From Aquimarina spinulae (lineage in GTDB: Bacteria > Bacteroidota > Bacteroidia > Flavobacteriales > Flavobacteriaceae), in contig NZ_CALSBP010000002.1 in the NCBI RefSeq assembly GCF_943373825.1, positions 2,717,501 to 2,781,500 of the forward strand: 64,000 nucleotides of DNA, written 5' to 3'. The notes below the pieces were generated by a model. It saw only the letters and a list, made by a program, of their open reading frames with translations. It was not told the origin of the DNA and made no database searches. Shown in pieces: positions 52,193 through 60,796 of the stretch. Position 1 is the stretch's first letter, and every line of letters starts with the position of its first letter. Position numbers and translations under genes: made by a program.

Positions 52193-52999
52193 TCATTTTC
52201 TCAATACATAATGATAATAAACCACCTTACCATTACTCAATTCCTTATGGATGTTCGAACCCTTAACTCCTGCAAAATCATTCAGCGGTTTTTTTAACCA
52301 GCCTTTTACCATATTTTGAAAGAATGCTAACTTGAATTCGTGAAAAGCATCCATTGCATTAACCACTTCTTTAGAGATCAATTCCTTTTTGAGGACTTCA
52401 AATCCCGCATCATTGAAAATCGTATCAAGTTCTTCGATCTTTTCTGAGGGACGTAGGTCGGCAAACAAAAAATACCCGCCAGGACGAAGCACTCTGTTGA
52501 CTTGCTTCACAAACTTTTTCATAGACCCATAGCAATGTGATGATTCTACATTCACAATTGCATCTGCACTTTCATTCCCCAATGGTAGGTTTTCTGCATC
52601 ACCATGAATAAAGGTTAACCCTTCTACCGAATGATGTGTATTGCTAAATTTGATTGCGTTTTTAGAGTAATCAATTCCAACCATCGTCTTTGGTTTAAGA
52701 TATCGTTTAATGTACGACGAACCTCCTCCGCGGCCACTACCAACTTCTACTACGTCTTTATCTGCAAGGTCTACAGCTGTTGCCACATAGTGGTATAACT
52801 GAATCATATACCGGTCGTTCTCTTCCTCCTCATTTAGTGGGATTGCAATAGGTTCATTGCAAGATTCATATCCGTAGTTCATATAAGTCCATTCTGCTGT
52901 TGGATACTTCTTTGACAAATACTCATATAGCTTTTTCCAGACCGCTCGCTTCAGTCGTGGAGAAATTTTAAGAAAGAAAGCAAAAATATTGGTAAGCAT
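52193..52999 (-). CDS. Class I SAM-dependent methyltransferase
   Basis: A 268-residue methyltransferase. Motif I DVVEVGSGRGGGSSYIKRYL (about residues 80-99), then GIDYSKNAIKFSN and GDAENLPLGNESADAIVNVE are the SAM-binding motifs; RVLRPGGYFLFADLR is motif III. It resembles small-molecule (polyketide or lipid) O/C-methyltransferases by sequence flavour; the substrate is unknown. It is bounded by a B repeat downstream and a weak box upstream. Confidence 0.9.
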   Translation of the reverse strand: MLTNIFAFFLKISPRLKRAVWKKLYEYLSKKYPTAEWTYMNYGYESCNEPIAIPLNEEEENDRYMIQLYHYVATAVDLADKDVVEVGSGRGGGSSYIKRYLKPKTMVGIDYSKNAIKFSNTHHSVEGLTFIHGDAENLPLGNESADAIVNVESSHCYGSMKKFVKQVNRVLRPGGYFLFADLRPSEKIEELDTIFNDAGFEVLKKELISKEVVNAMDAFHEFKLAFFQNMVKGWLKKPLNDFAGVKGSNIHKELSNGKVVYYHYVLRK

Positions 53000-53116
53000 A
53001 GATTAGCAATAAGTGTTAACAATATATTGAAATAGAACGTACTAAACTAGAAATATTTTTATATCAAGGTAGCTGCAAAAAGGGTTATCCATTATGTTAG
53101 ATTAAGTACAATGTTT

Positions 53117-53803
53117 CTATTTTTCCATTTCAGCTTGTAATTCCAACATTTTTTTGTCCGTCATTGTAGCTGTTTTTGACATTCCGTTTATTATTTCAAA
53201 TGTCAAAGTCAAAGCAATGGATGGATCTAATGCCATTTTGGTTTCTATTAGAACACGGCAAATAGCATTTATTACTATTCGTAATGTTTTTTCTTCGTTT
53301 TCAAGATTAATATTTTCATCAACGTATTTTCTCGTTTCATACCCAGCTCGTAAAGGCAATATAAATGGCTTATTTTCATCAGGTACACTTATGGTAATAT
53401 TTCCCCATTCAGATTCTCCAACATTTTTTGCGTAAGTTTCAAAGATTCCACTTAATGCAGGGAAAGGGTTCTTGCTAAAATGAGAATCTATTTTTCTTTT
53501 GATTCTTGCAAAAACACATTCTTCTGGTAAGTCATTCCAATTTTCTACAGATGTAGGACCAACAAGAATTTCATTAATTTTTTCAGAAAATATAACTGAA
53601 CCTGGTTCAAAATCATGCTCATCGATAGAAAATTCGTTACCTATTTTAATACACCTTTCGGCTACAATTGTTGCCATAACACAAAGAGCATCTTCAACTC
53701 GAACACCTTTTTCGGTTTGAACACTGTTATAAACATAATTCACTAGACTTTTAGTCAGTTTTTCAACTGATGGCTTAGAGTTTAAAAAGTCAAAAATTCC
53801 CAT
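53117..53803 (-). CDS. Hypothetical protein, 228 residues
   Basis: Not recognised. A soluble alpha-rich protein beginning MGIFDFLNSKPSVEKLTKSL with an EFSIDEHDFEPGSVIFSEKI segment and ending KKMLELQAEMEK. The MGIFDFL start and an N-terminal phage-like helical layout recall small accessory proteins but give no function. It is alone in its unit, upstream of a well-formed short D-type element. Confidence 0.65.
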   Translation of the reverse strand: MGIFDFLNSKPSVEKLTKSLVNYVYNSVQTEKGVRVEDALCVMATIVAERCIKIGNEFSIDEHDFEPGSVIFSEKINEILVGPTSVENWNDLPEECVFARIKRKIDSHFSKNPFPALSGIFETYAKNVGESEWGNITISVPDENKPFILPLRAGYETRKYVDENINLENEEKTLRIVINAICRVLIETKMALDPSIALTLTFEIINGMSKTATMTDKKMLELQAEMEK

Positions 53804-53820
53804 AGTCTTGTTTTAATATT

Positions 53821-53890
53821 GCCTAACGTTTCTTGTATGATGCGTTTGCCTGCTGAAGGCGCGGCATATGGAATATACAAATTGTTATAC
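53821..53890 (-). repeat. D-type attC-like element, short class (70 bp)
   Basis: GCCTAACG (53821-53828) to GTTATAC (53884-53890). Arms TTCTTGTAT and ATACAAATTG; centre GCCTGCTGAAGGCGC. In gene orientation it ends ACGTTAGGC, identical in form to the R' core of class 1 integron attC sites. Confidence 0.75.
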
Positions 53891-54616
53891 TTTGTTATTT
53901 TTTACCAACCATTGTTTGAAATAAAGATTTTCTATTTCTTTTCTTTTCTTCTGATTTAGTATTTCAATTGCTTTTGATTCCGTTGATAGGTCAATTAAAT
54001 ACCAGATTTTTTCATCTTTTTCATCGAATTCCTTATCTCCATTTGAATCTCGTAAAGTTCTGAAAATTATTTTGTCTGTGTTGGGTACGATTTCATATTC
54101 CATCAAATTTTCGTTGATAGGACTAAGTCTTGAAAACTTATTTCCATCAATATCAGAGATAAAAAGTTGTTCAGGGTCAACATAAGTCAATTTTTTGTCC
54201 TTATTATAATCAGTATCTCCAGCTTTATATAAGACGCTTTTTTTGAGTATTGGTCCAACATTTTTAAAGTTGGTAGTAAAGTCCGAAATTCTTGTTTTTT
54301 TCTGGGTGAGTAATTTGGTTTTTCCTCCCTTTATATCGTAAAACATTAAATTCCAATAGTTAGGATAACTGTCTGCATGATATGATTTCTTGCTATATCT
54401 ACTTCCTCCACGAGTGTTTTGAGTCGAAATTGGAAGGATAACTTTTTCCAGACTATCAATGAAAACAACTCTTGAATACTCAAAATTGTATTCATCTATA
54501 ATAGAATCAATTTGCTTCTGATTTAGATTTTCATCTTCTATTATTTGAATTCTATCTTGTCTTTTATTGCAAGATAGAATCGTTAGTATGACTATAATAA
54601 TTGATATTGATTTCAT
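53885..54616 (-). CDS. Lipoprotein of unknown function
   Basis: About 243 residues. A lipoprotein signal (MKSISIIIVILTILSC, lipid Cys16) is followed by a beta-rich body with several beta-propeller-like blades (EQLFISDIDGNKFSRLSPIN, KIWYLIDLSTESKAIEILNQ). The frame opens at 54631, but an ATG at 54616 sits just after the GTTAGCA box and starts the signal, so it is preferred. It may be a periplasmic sensor or binding protein; no family assigned. Confidence 0.65.
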   Translation of the reverse strand: MKSISIIIVILTILSCNKRQDRIQIIEDENLNQKQIDSIIDEYNFEYSRVVFIDSLEKVILPISTQNTRGGSRYSKKSYHADSYPNYWNLMFYDIKGGKTKLLTQKKTRISDFTTNFKNVGPILKKSVLYKAGDTDYNKDKKLTYVDPEQLFISDIDGNKFSRLSPINENLMEYEIVPNTDKIIFRTLRDSNGDKEFDEKDEKIWYLIDLSTESKAIEILNQKKRKEIENLYFKQWLVKNNKV

Positions 54617-54692
54617 ATATAATGTTAGCAAGTGTTTATTTTATTTCCAAAGTTTCCACTTCGACTTTTTCTTTTTAGAGCTTTCTTTGTCA

Positions 54693-55151
54693 CTATTCTT
54701 CTTCTTTTGATTTTTTAGCGAAATAAGAATCATCAAATATTTCTCCTCCGTCACCCATTACTATCGCATCTAACTCCTTTGCTATTGCTAGCATTTTAAA
54801 TATGATTTCATCATTAGGATCACTAACAGTTATATTTCCCCTTCCATACAAGAATGTTACTTCTTCAGACTGATAAAGATAATATGTTAAGTTATCAGCT
54901 TTATAGATGAATTTCTTTCCTGTTTGTGGATTAGTAACTTCAATATCCCCATTTATTATTTTTATTTCAGGGTCATTTTTGGCGTAATTTAACCATTCAT
55001 CTTTACTAATGGGTTTTTTTTCTTCTGGTCTTGTTATATAGACAGAATATCCCATAATCTCAAAATTTGATTGATTTTTTTGAATTTCATTTTTCTGATT
55101 TGCCTCAGGATTTATAAAACTCAAAAATATTATAAGTAGTAAATTTTTCAT
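54693..55151 (-). CDS. Secreted protein of unknown function, 152 residues
   Basis: A small secreted protein with signal peptide (MKNLLLIIFLSFINPEA) and an acidic body that includes SVYITRPEEKKPISKDEWLN. It ends in KKSKEEE. Function unknown. It starts upstream of the previous lipoprotein gene with only a half D-type box (GTTAGCA, 54624-54630) between the two, so they may form one unit. Confidence 0.6.
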   Translation of the reverse strand: MKNLLLIIFLSFINPEANQKNEIQKNQSNFEIMGYSVYITRPEEKKPISKDEWLNYAKNDPEIKIINGDIEVTNPQTGKKFIYKADNLTYYLYQSEEVTFLYGRGNITVSDPNDEIIFKMLAIAKELDAIVMGDGGEIFDDSYFAKKSKEEE

Positions 55152-55163
55152 TTTTTAATATTT

Positions 55164-55316
55164 GTTAACGTCTCGTATAAGAAATTTAGGGCAGGTGACA
55201 AACGATACATTTCGAATTAGGACTAAGCAAAATATTTATATTTTGCGACTTTGCAAATAATTACAGATCATCTGATTTAGTACAAAGCCCCTATGTTTTC
55301 TTATATATTGTTGTAT
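55164..55316 (-). repeat. D-type attC-like element, long class (153 bp)
   Basis: GTTAACG (55164-55170) to GTTGTAT (55310-55316). Left TTAAC-GTCTC-GTATAAGAAA; reverse complement of right ACAAC-AA-TATATAAGAAA. Ten paired bases with the usual 5 versus 2-3 bulge. CAAATAATTACAG and TTTGCGACTTTGCAAA pair inside. Confidence 0.75.
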
Positions 55317-56343
55317 GTCGTTTATTCTCTATTTCCTTTACTAACTTCAATATTTCTTTGTTAATAATATTAGCATTCTCTTTTTTTGTGAAAATGGTTT
55401 GATGATTACCATCAATTAGGAATTGTTTGCCGTTAGTTGATAATTCAGTAAACTCTTTTTGTGCTGCTATTACCTCATTCAAAAATTTATCTGGGTCAAG
55501 TCCATTTTCGCGATATACTTCTTTGTCAATCTCAACCGCTGTAAAAACTCTAATGGGTAGTGAGTCAAAGTGTTTGGTTTCTCCAGCTCTCCTTAATGTG
55601 GAATGATAGTGTTCTATTTCATCTTTATATGCTCTTGTACGTTTCCCATTAAGTGCAAAATCTCTTGTCCTTTCGTTGATTCTATTTGGTAAGCCATCAC
55701 TAGCTAATAATGGATTAGCTGAAAAACTTTCGAAGAGTCCGATAATTCCTAAATCCGAAAAAAATGCCACTGTATTTAAAAGGAAAAGTGTAGATTTAAA
55801 TCTAAATGAAGATTTAGGGGCGGCGTTTAATCTTTCAACTTGTTCGGGATGAGTAGCGTCTATAAAAATTAAAGCTTCAACTTCATTTGGATATAATTCT
55901 GTAAAAACACGAATATAAGGACCTCCCATTGAATGTCCAGCTAGAATGTAAGGTGGTTTTTCTCCTGCTTCTTCAAGTAGTTGGTGCAGTTCTTTTGAAA
56001 TTCTTTCTGCGCTTCGTGGCTCGTTACTTAACTCGCTATATCCATTTCCTGCACGGTCATACCTAATAACTCTCAAGCTATCTTTGAGTCCTTCGCTTAA
56101 CCAATAATAATATTCTGTTGAAGCACTTGCACCGCCTTCAATAATAACAGTAGGCTTGTCATTCTTCATTCCAGAAGTATTTATATGTAGTTTAATTCCA
56201 TTAACATCAACAAGTTTTCCATCTGGTTTATTTGGTTTAGGACCAAACGAACGAAACCCTAAGCCAGCTACAATAATTACGGCTAATAGTATTCCAATAA
56301 TTTGAAAAAACCTTTTAAAAATTTTCTTTATCTTTTTAATCAT
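55291..56343 (-). CDS. Membrane-anchored alpha/beta hydrolase
   Basis: A 350-residue alpha/beta hydrolase with one N-terminal membrane helix (about residues 13-30, FQIIGILLAVIIVAGLGF). Ser138 lies in the nucleophile elbow GHSMGG. The oxyanion region is IIEGGASAS (67-75), and the catalytic His is near DGNHQTIF close to the C-terminus. Unlike the 27849 enzyme it has a Ser nucleophile, so it is more likely an esterase or lipase facing the periplasm. It lies upstream of a full B repeat. Confidence 0.88.
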   Translation of the reverse strand: MIKKIKKIFKRFFQIIGILLAVIIVAGLGFRSFGPKPNKPDGKLVDVNGIKLHINTSGMKNDKPTVIIEGGASASTEYYYWLSEGLKDSLRVIRYDRAGNGYSELSNEPRSAERISKELHQLLEEAGEKPPYILAGHSMGGPYIRVFTELYPNEVEALIFIDATHPEQVERLNAAPKSSFRFKSTLFLLNTVAFFSDLGIIGLFESFSANPLLASDGLPNRINERTRDFALNGKRTRAYKDEIEHYHSTLRRAGETKHFDSLPIRVFTAVEIDKEVYRENGLDPDKFLNEVIAAQKEFTELSTNGKQFLIDGNHQTIFTKKENANIINKEILKLVKEIENKRHTTIYKKT

Positions 56344-56357
56344 TTATGGTCGATAAT

Positions 56358-56578
56358 AATGATATACAACAATAGTATAAAGGATATATGTCCTTTATAT
56401 TCTATGTATGGTTATGTTTACTTGATAAATGTAATTATTAGTATTGAGGATAAAAAACCTCTTAAGGTGTTACTTATTATTTAATATGCTATTGTTTAAT
56501 CATACTATTTAAAAACAGATAGTAATGGGTGTCTATTTAGATTATCTAAACAGTAATGCCTCTAGCGAGAGCGGGGTT
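56358..56578 (-). repeat. B-type repeat, full copy (about 220 bp)
   Basis: From AACAATAGTATAAAGGATATATGTCC through GTTTACTTGATAAATG and AAAAAACCTCTTAAGGTGTTACTTAT to GCCTCTAGCGAGAGCGGGG. Together with 51968 this is the reference for the B family. CTCTAGCGAGAGCG forms a terminal hairpin. Confidence 0.75.
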
Positions 56579-56605
56579 TTGATAAACATTATGGACAATT
56601 GACTT

Positions 56606-57097
56606 TTAGTCCAAAATGTCCTTTTTTTCAATATGATACATTTTTAATAAATCAACAAATCCGTTTTTTATTTTATTCACTTCAGACTGCGGTGTATCTT
56701 TTTCTAGAAAAATTGTTATACTAGATGCGGTTTCCCCATTGAAATGTTCTTCAGTTTTTATGTTAATCTTTTTAGTCTCAATAGAATTATTGGGAAAAAA
56801 TATTTGAATGTATTTACTTTCAGCTTTTTGCTTGACTGTTATTTCTGAATACTCTTTTGCGGTCAAATAATATGCTGTTGAACAAAGTTTAAAAGCAGTA
56901 CAGAATTGTATGAATTTAATCGTTTTGTTATGATTAATGTCAACCTCCTCAAGTAAATAGTTGTAATTTTTTTCGCTATCATAAAGCTTATGTATATCTA
57001 TTTTTTCACCCAAAGATAGAAGCGCTTCTGTTTTAGTTTGACTTGAACATTTTGTGTAGATAGATAATAAAAATAATACAACAAATAAATTTTTCAT
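56606..57097 (-). CDS. Lipoprotein or secreted protein of unknown function
   Basis: A 163-residue protein starting MKNLFVVLFLLSIYTKCSSQ, with the Cys inside a KCSS context that suggests a lipoprotein or signal cleavage. Body is alpha/beta: KAESKYIQIFFPNNSIETKK, NGETASSITIFLEKD, then a C-terminal helix ending KKDILD. Function unknown. It lies between a B repeat and a middle-class D element. Confidence 0.6.
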   Translation of the reverse strand: MKNLFVVLFLLSIYTKCSSQTKTEALLSLGEKIDIHKLYDSEKNYNYLLEEVDINHNKTIKFIQFCTAFKLCSTAYYLTAKEYSEITVKQKAESKYIQIFFPNNSIETKKINIKTEEHFNGETASSITIFLEKDTPQSEVNKIKNGFVDLLKMYHIEKKDILD

Positions 57098-57127
57098 GAT
57101 GTAGATAATGTTTTTTGAGTTATGGTT

Positions 57128-57255
57128 TACAACGTGTTTGTGTATGTTTAGTTGCGCTTAGCAACTAAGATAGCAAAAGGGGACAAGTATGAGTGAAATT
57201 CGGAGAATTTTTCGATTGGCACAGAGATACTCTAGCAATTAACACGGTGTTGGCA
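57128..57255 (-). repeat. D-type attC-like element, middle class (128 bp)
   Basis: TTACAACG (57127-57134) to GTTGGCA (57249-57255). AGTTGCGCTTAGCAACT is an internal hairpin with a GCTTA loop shared with 58711. Outer arms GTGTTTGTGTATG and CAATTAACACGG pair loosely. Confidence 0.7.
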
Positions 57256-57298
57256 TTGGTTTTTCTTTTATTCCTAGATTTTTAATAGTCTTGCATAC

Positions 57299-57814
57299 TT
57301 ATATTTTTTTTGAGAAAACAATATTTTCATATGCTTTTCCATTGACTATAAAATTTAACTCTCCAACGTTTTTAAATTCATTTCTTTCATAGAATCTAAT
57401 GGCTCTATTATTTTTTATGTAAACGGTGAGCCACATGGTATCTAATTGCAGTTTTTTGACTTGCTCTTCAACAAAAGTTAGTAACGGTTGTCCAATTTTT
57501 AAGGGTATAAAATCATTTAGGATGAAAATTCGTTCTAATTGACAACTGTTTTGTGATGTAATATTTTCGTTTGACGCATTTACTACTAATTTCGCATAAC
57601 CGACAGGTAAATCATCTGCATAAATAATATAGAAAAGTTGCTTGGGATTGTTTATATTCTGTTTCGTTTTAAAAACTGAAAAATTCTCGTTAAGGTATTT
57701 TAATACATCGCTTTTATCTTCGATATAATGACCATGAGATTCAGCCCATGTTAGTCGACCTAGAAGTGCTAAAACATCTGTATCTGCTTTTGTAGCTATT
57801 TTTATTTTAATCAT
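57299..57814 (-). CDS. GNAT family N-acetyltransferase
   Basis: A 171-residue GCN5-type acetyltransferase: IADDLPVGYAKLV (motif core), then QLERIFILNDFIPLKIGQPL forms the acetyl-CoA pyrophosphate-binding loop, and LTVYIKNNRAIRFYERNEFK the C-terminal motif. Substrate unknown. Its first codons overlap the stop of the small membrane protein gene by 8 bases, so the two are translationally coupled. Confidence 0.92.
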   Translation of the reverse strand: MIKIKIATKADTDVLALLGRLTWAESHGHYIEDKSDVLKYLNENFSVFKTKQNINNPKQLFYIIYADDLPVGYAKLVVNASNENITSQNSCQLERIFILNDFIPLKIGQPLLTFVEEQVKKLQLDTMWLTVYIKNNRAIRFYERNEFKNVGELNFIVNGKAYENIVFSKKI

Positions 57815-58043
57815 TACTATTCTTATTTATTCGTAATCTTCTTATATGATAACCATGAAGCAATACAGCAATTGTGCAGCCTACAATTATTGGTGTAGCG
57901 CTAATTAGTGCACCATATAAAATGTAACCTGTATTCGCGATTAGTGATATTAAACGTAGTTTATATTCGCCTTTGGTGGACATAGAATATAAATTGATCA
58001 CTAGAGCTGTATAGCCAATACTATCAATTAAAAATGGACTCAT
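57807..58043 (-). CDS. Small membrane protein, YgjV/SemiSWEET-like
   Basis: A 78-residue protein of three membrane helices (about 5-22, 28-46 and 51-66; DSIGYTALVINLYSM, IANTGYILYGALISATPIIV). The three-helix layout and Gly/Asn-rich motif recall YgjV or half-transporters that need to dimerise. Function not assigned. Overlaps the GNAT gene by 8 bases and is divergent from an Lrp-type regulator gene. Confidence 0.65.
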   Translation of the reverse strand: MSPFLIDSIGYTALVINLYSMSTKGEYKLRLISLIANTGYILYGALISATPIIVGCTIAVLLHGYHIRRLRINKNSND

Positions 58044-58167
58044 GTTTTATCTTTTTCTGTTTGATTAATTTATATTGGAAACTATCCTGTTTAAACAGTG
58101 TAACACAAATATAGAATGCATTATCTTATTTTTGGTTTATAATCGAATTAATAATTGTATATTTAAG

Positions 58168-58182
58168 TTCGATACTGTCGAA
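58168..58182. promoter_or_regulatory. Candidate Lrp-type operator
   Basis: TTCGA-TACTG-TCGAA, a perfect inverted pair in the 166-base intergenic region between the divergent small membrane protein and Lrp-type regulator genes. A TATATTTA box (58158-58165) overlaps it. Lrp/AsnC proteins often bind such sites. Confidence 0.4.
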
Positions 58183-58209
58183 TAAATAGTAATAAAATTA
58201 TGATTATAA

Positions 58210-58620
58210 ATGGATACATTAGATAAAAAGATACTTGAAATGCTAAAAATTAATGCTAGAGAAAGCTTCGCTAATATTGGAAAAGAAATAGGGTTGTCTG
58301 CTCCTGCCATAGGCAAGCGTGTTCGGCAAATGGAAGAAGAAGGCATAATCGAAGGCTATGGTCTAAAATTGAATCATGAAAAATTGGGGATTGAGACTAA
58401 AGCATATATAACATTAGTAATACACCGAGAATCAAGAGGATCAAATGATGTTCAAAAACAAATACAAGCAATGGAAGAAGTGCAAAGTTGTGATAGAATT
58501 ACTGGTGATGATTGCTTATGCGTTTTAGGTTATTTTAGAAACAATAAGCATCTTATTTCCTTTCTTGAAAAAATCGCAGAGTATGGTGCTTCAAAAACGA
58601 GCATTATTTTAGAAGCGTAA
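58210..58620 (+). CDS. Lrp/AsnC family transcriptional regulator
   Basis: A 136-residue regulator. N-terminal helix-turn-helix (MDTLDKKILEMLKINARESF, then IGKEIGLSAPAIGKRVRQME) and a C-terminal AsnC ligand-binding RAM domain (about 70-136, with CDRITGDDCLCVLGYF). It should sense an amino acid and control the divergent membrane protein/GNAT pair, possibly an export-and-modify function. One of the plus-strand exceptions in the array. Confidence 0.92.
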   Translation: MDTLDKKILEMLKINARESFANIGKEIGLSAPAIGKRVRQMEEEGIIEGYGLKLNHEKLGIETKAYITLVIHRESRGSNDVQKQIQAMEEVQSCDRITGDDCLCVLGYFRNNKHLISFLEKIAEYGASKTSIILEA

Positions 58621-58691
58621 TTTATTTCCTTGAAAGGTTCTATAAACAGACAAATTCTGTCATTTATTTATCTGTAAGAGATAATATTACT

Positions 58692-58824
58692 GCCAACGTC
58701 TTTGTATAAGATTAGTTGCGTGGTTTAGCAACTAATTTACCAAAAATGGAACGAACCAGAGGAAATTCCGCAGGAATTTCCAAGTAGGCAAGCACCAAGC
58801 AATTAATTTTATATATTGTTATGT
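58692..58824 (-). repeat. D-type attC-like element, middle class (133 bp), longest arms
   Basis: Left CCAAC-GTCTT-TGTATAAGATTAGTTGC; reverse complement of right ATAAC-AA-TATATAAAATTAATTGC. Inner loop holds AACGAACCAGAGGAAATTCC and GGAATTTCC. Right box ACATAAC carries the stop codon of the minus-strand remnant at 58819. Confidence 0.75.
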
Positions 58825-58947
58825 GCTGGATTCTATTTTAATTTGATGACCTTTTGTTAATTTTTCAAGAATATTTTTAGGTGTTTTTAATAACTCTGGA
58901 TTTTTTTCTAAAAGTATAGTTTCAGTGATTGTTAATGTTTTAACCAT
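58819..58947 (-). other. Possible small minus-strand gene or remnant
   Basis: A 42-codon minus-strand frame (MVKTLTITETILLEKNPELL then KTPKNILEKLTKGHQIKIES) whose TAA lies in the D-type box, as in other array genes. The frame stays open upstream to about 59060, with no ATG before 58947. It may be a genuine small gene or the 3' end of a cassette gene whose front was replaced by the plus-strand lipoprotein gene. It is the only coding signal in the gap between 58620 and 59030. Confidence 0.4.
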
Positions 58948-59029
58948 AATATTTGGAATGCCATTTTTGGTAACTTTTACTATTAATATTGAGTCTAATT
59001 TTATAATTTTTAAAAAAAATATATCAGAA

Positions 59030-59644
59030 ATGAAAAAATTACTTTCACTATTTTTATTCTTTGTTTTGTTTTCTTGTTCGGAAAGCGACGTACAGCAATT
59101 TGAGTCTGGACAGTTTGGGCAGCAAGATATTGTAACAGATGCAAGTGGAAGAGAATATCCTTTTTTGGATCCAAATGTGATATCATACTGTGGTCCGGGT
59201 TGGGGAAGAAAGTTTTGTCGATTTTTATCTAAATATGATGGGACAATCTGGACAGATGCAGAAAATTATTATAGCGACTTTTCAGATATAAAATTTTCAA
59301 ACTTTTCAGACAATGAATATTTTATATCCTTCTTTAATCTTGATAGTATTGCTTCATATTGTGAAGGATGGAAAATAGGTGAAACAACTTACGATGGAAT
59401 AAAATGGAATATAAAAATCAAAAAAGATCAGGAGGATGTTTTGTGGTTTGCATATGATTATTATGGGTCTAGTGAAGAAAGGGAATATACTATAACTTAT
59501 AAATATGAAGTAATTGATGGTTTACTTCATTTTTCAAGTACTGAAGGTCAAACGTTTATTTTCAGTCCTTCTGAAAGAAATTATTCAGAAGATTTTCTTG
59601 ACACAGGCGACATAATTAGATTAAAAGGATGTATGTTTTACTAA
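59030..59644 (+). CDS. Lipoprotein of unknown function
   Basis: About 204 residues. A lipoprotein signal (MKKLLSLFLFFVLFSC, lipid Cys16) is followed by an acidic, aromatic-rich beta body: ESDVQQFESGQFGQQDIVTD, GPGWGRKFCRFLS, WTDAENYYSDFSDIKFSNFS. The frame is open to 58925, but that part overlaps the small minus-strand frame; the ATG at 59030 sets the signal peptide first and is preferred. Not assigned; plus strand, against the array. A CTCATC/GATGAG hairpin lies just past the stop. Confidence 0.7.
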   Translation: MKKLLSLFLFFVLFSCSESDVQQFESGQFGQQDIVTDASGREYPFLDPNVISYCGPGWGRKFCRFLSKYDGTIWTDAENYYSDFSDIKFSNFSDNEYFISFFNLDSIASYCEGWKIGETTYDGIKWNIKIKKDQEDVLWFAYDYYGSSEEREYTITYKYEVIDGLLHFSSTEGQTFIFSPSERNYSEDFLDTGDIIRLKGCMFY

Positions 59645-59785
59645 TTTTGCCCACTGTAATGGCTCATCATCTTGATGAGACACAGTTTGGACTTTAGGTA
59701 TTATGTAAGGTAATAGTTTAATAAGTAGTTTATGATATTAGAATTGCCAAATTCGGTATTTCTTTTGTTTCCCATTTTCTCTTGC

Positions 59786-59916
59786 ACATAACGGTTTCGG
59801 CTATGATTTTGTTGTGGAATCATCCGCAGGATTATTCCGCTTAGAAATCAGCCATTGATTTATACTTTTATTTTGGTGTGGCACAAAACCACAATGAATT
59901 ATAGCCGTTGTTAGCC
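59786..59916 (-). repeat. D-type attC-like element, middle class (131 bp)
   Basis: ACATAACG to GTTAGCC (59910-59916). Left ATAAC-GGTTT-CGGCTATGATT; reverse complement of right CTAAC-AA-CGGCTATAATT, eleven inner bases paired but one. Loop includes GGAATCATCCGCAGGATTATTCC. Confidence 0.75.
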
Positions 59917-59925
59917 TTTGTTGTT

Positions 59926-60744
59926 TTATGTATACGGTGTTCCTATTACGTGAAAAACTAAATCAAATACAATATGTGACAATATCGCAACTAATAATCC
60001 TCGTTTCCAAAATATCCAGCCAAATGTTGAACCTGTTATTAAATTCCCAATTATTGTTACACTAATCGTGAATGGTGTTAGCTCTACAAAATTCTTTGAT
60101 AGTGGAAGATGGATAAGTCCAAAAAATAATGCTGAAATTAATATGCCCGACCAGACTAATCTATTTGATGGATTTTCGGTCTTTTTAAAAAATTGGACTG
60201 CAGCTATTATTAACGACATTAATCCTAATCTAAACATTATCTCTTCAGTTATTCCAGCAGAAAATGAAACAAGCAGATAAAATGGTTTGGATGGACGTGA
60301 TATTTTATGTGAAACTGGATATAATTCCTTTTGAATTTCAAACAACCCTAAAAGAAATAAAGCAATTACTGCTGCCAAAAGAACACTTGACAGAACGGCA
60401 TCTCTCTTAATAATACCATTAACTGGTTTTTTAGAAAAAATCCTTGAAATAACTGGTGCTCCCATATTAGCATTTGAAGAAACCCATAAGCCGATAAAAA
60501 CTAATACAGCCCCTAAAATTAAACTACTAATTCCGATTGTGGTCAAGTCAGAATAAAACGATTCATTCATGTTGATGCCTGTCTTGCCTGCTTCTATGTT
60601 TAATCTTTTGACTTCTCTACTAAATGGTATATTTATGACCGAACCAAAAATGAACAGAATGATTACTGTTAATGAAGTCTGCCAACGGTATTCTTTCTTT
60701 TCTTCTTTGTCTTGTACGATTGATGATTTAAATAATTTTTTCAA
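59926..60744 (-). CDS. CPBP family intramembrane metalloprotease
   Basis: A 272-residue membrane protease with about eight helices. Motifs: Glu167-Glu168 and Arg172 in AGITEEIMFRLGL; His212 in FFGLIHLPLS; and His257/Asp261 in LSHIVFD. Asp replaces the usual Asn in the last motif. It is only distantly like the CPBP gene at 33075. Substrate unknown. A broken lipoprotein gene lies 52 bases upstream on the same strand, so both may have belonged to one unit. Confidence 0.9.
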   Translation of the reverse strand: MKKLFKSSIVQDKEEKKEYRWQTSLTVIILFIFGSVINIPFSREVKRLNIEAGKTGINMNESFYSDLTTIGISSLILGAVLVFIGLWVSSNANMGAPVISRIFSKKPVNGIIKRDAVLSSVLLAAVIALFLLGLFEIQKELYPVSHKISRPSKPFYLLVSFSAGITEEIMFRLGLMSLIIAAVQFFKKTENPSNRLVWSGILISALFFGLIHLPLSKNFVELTPFTISVTIIGNLITGSTFGWIFWKRGLLVAILSHIVFDLVFHVIGTPYT

Positions 60745-60796
60745 TTGATGATTCTTAGCATTTGTTTTTCTTTCAGTTTTTATAAAATATTTCGAT

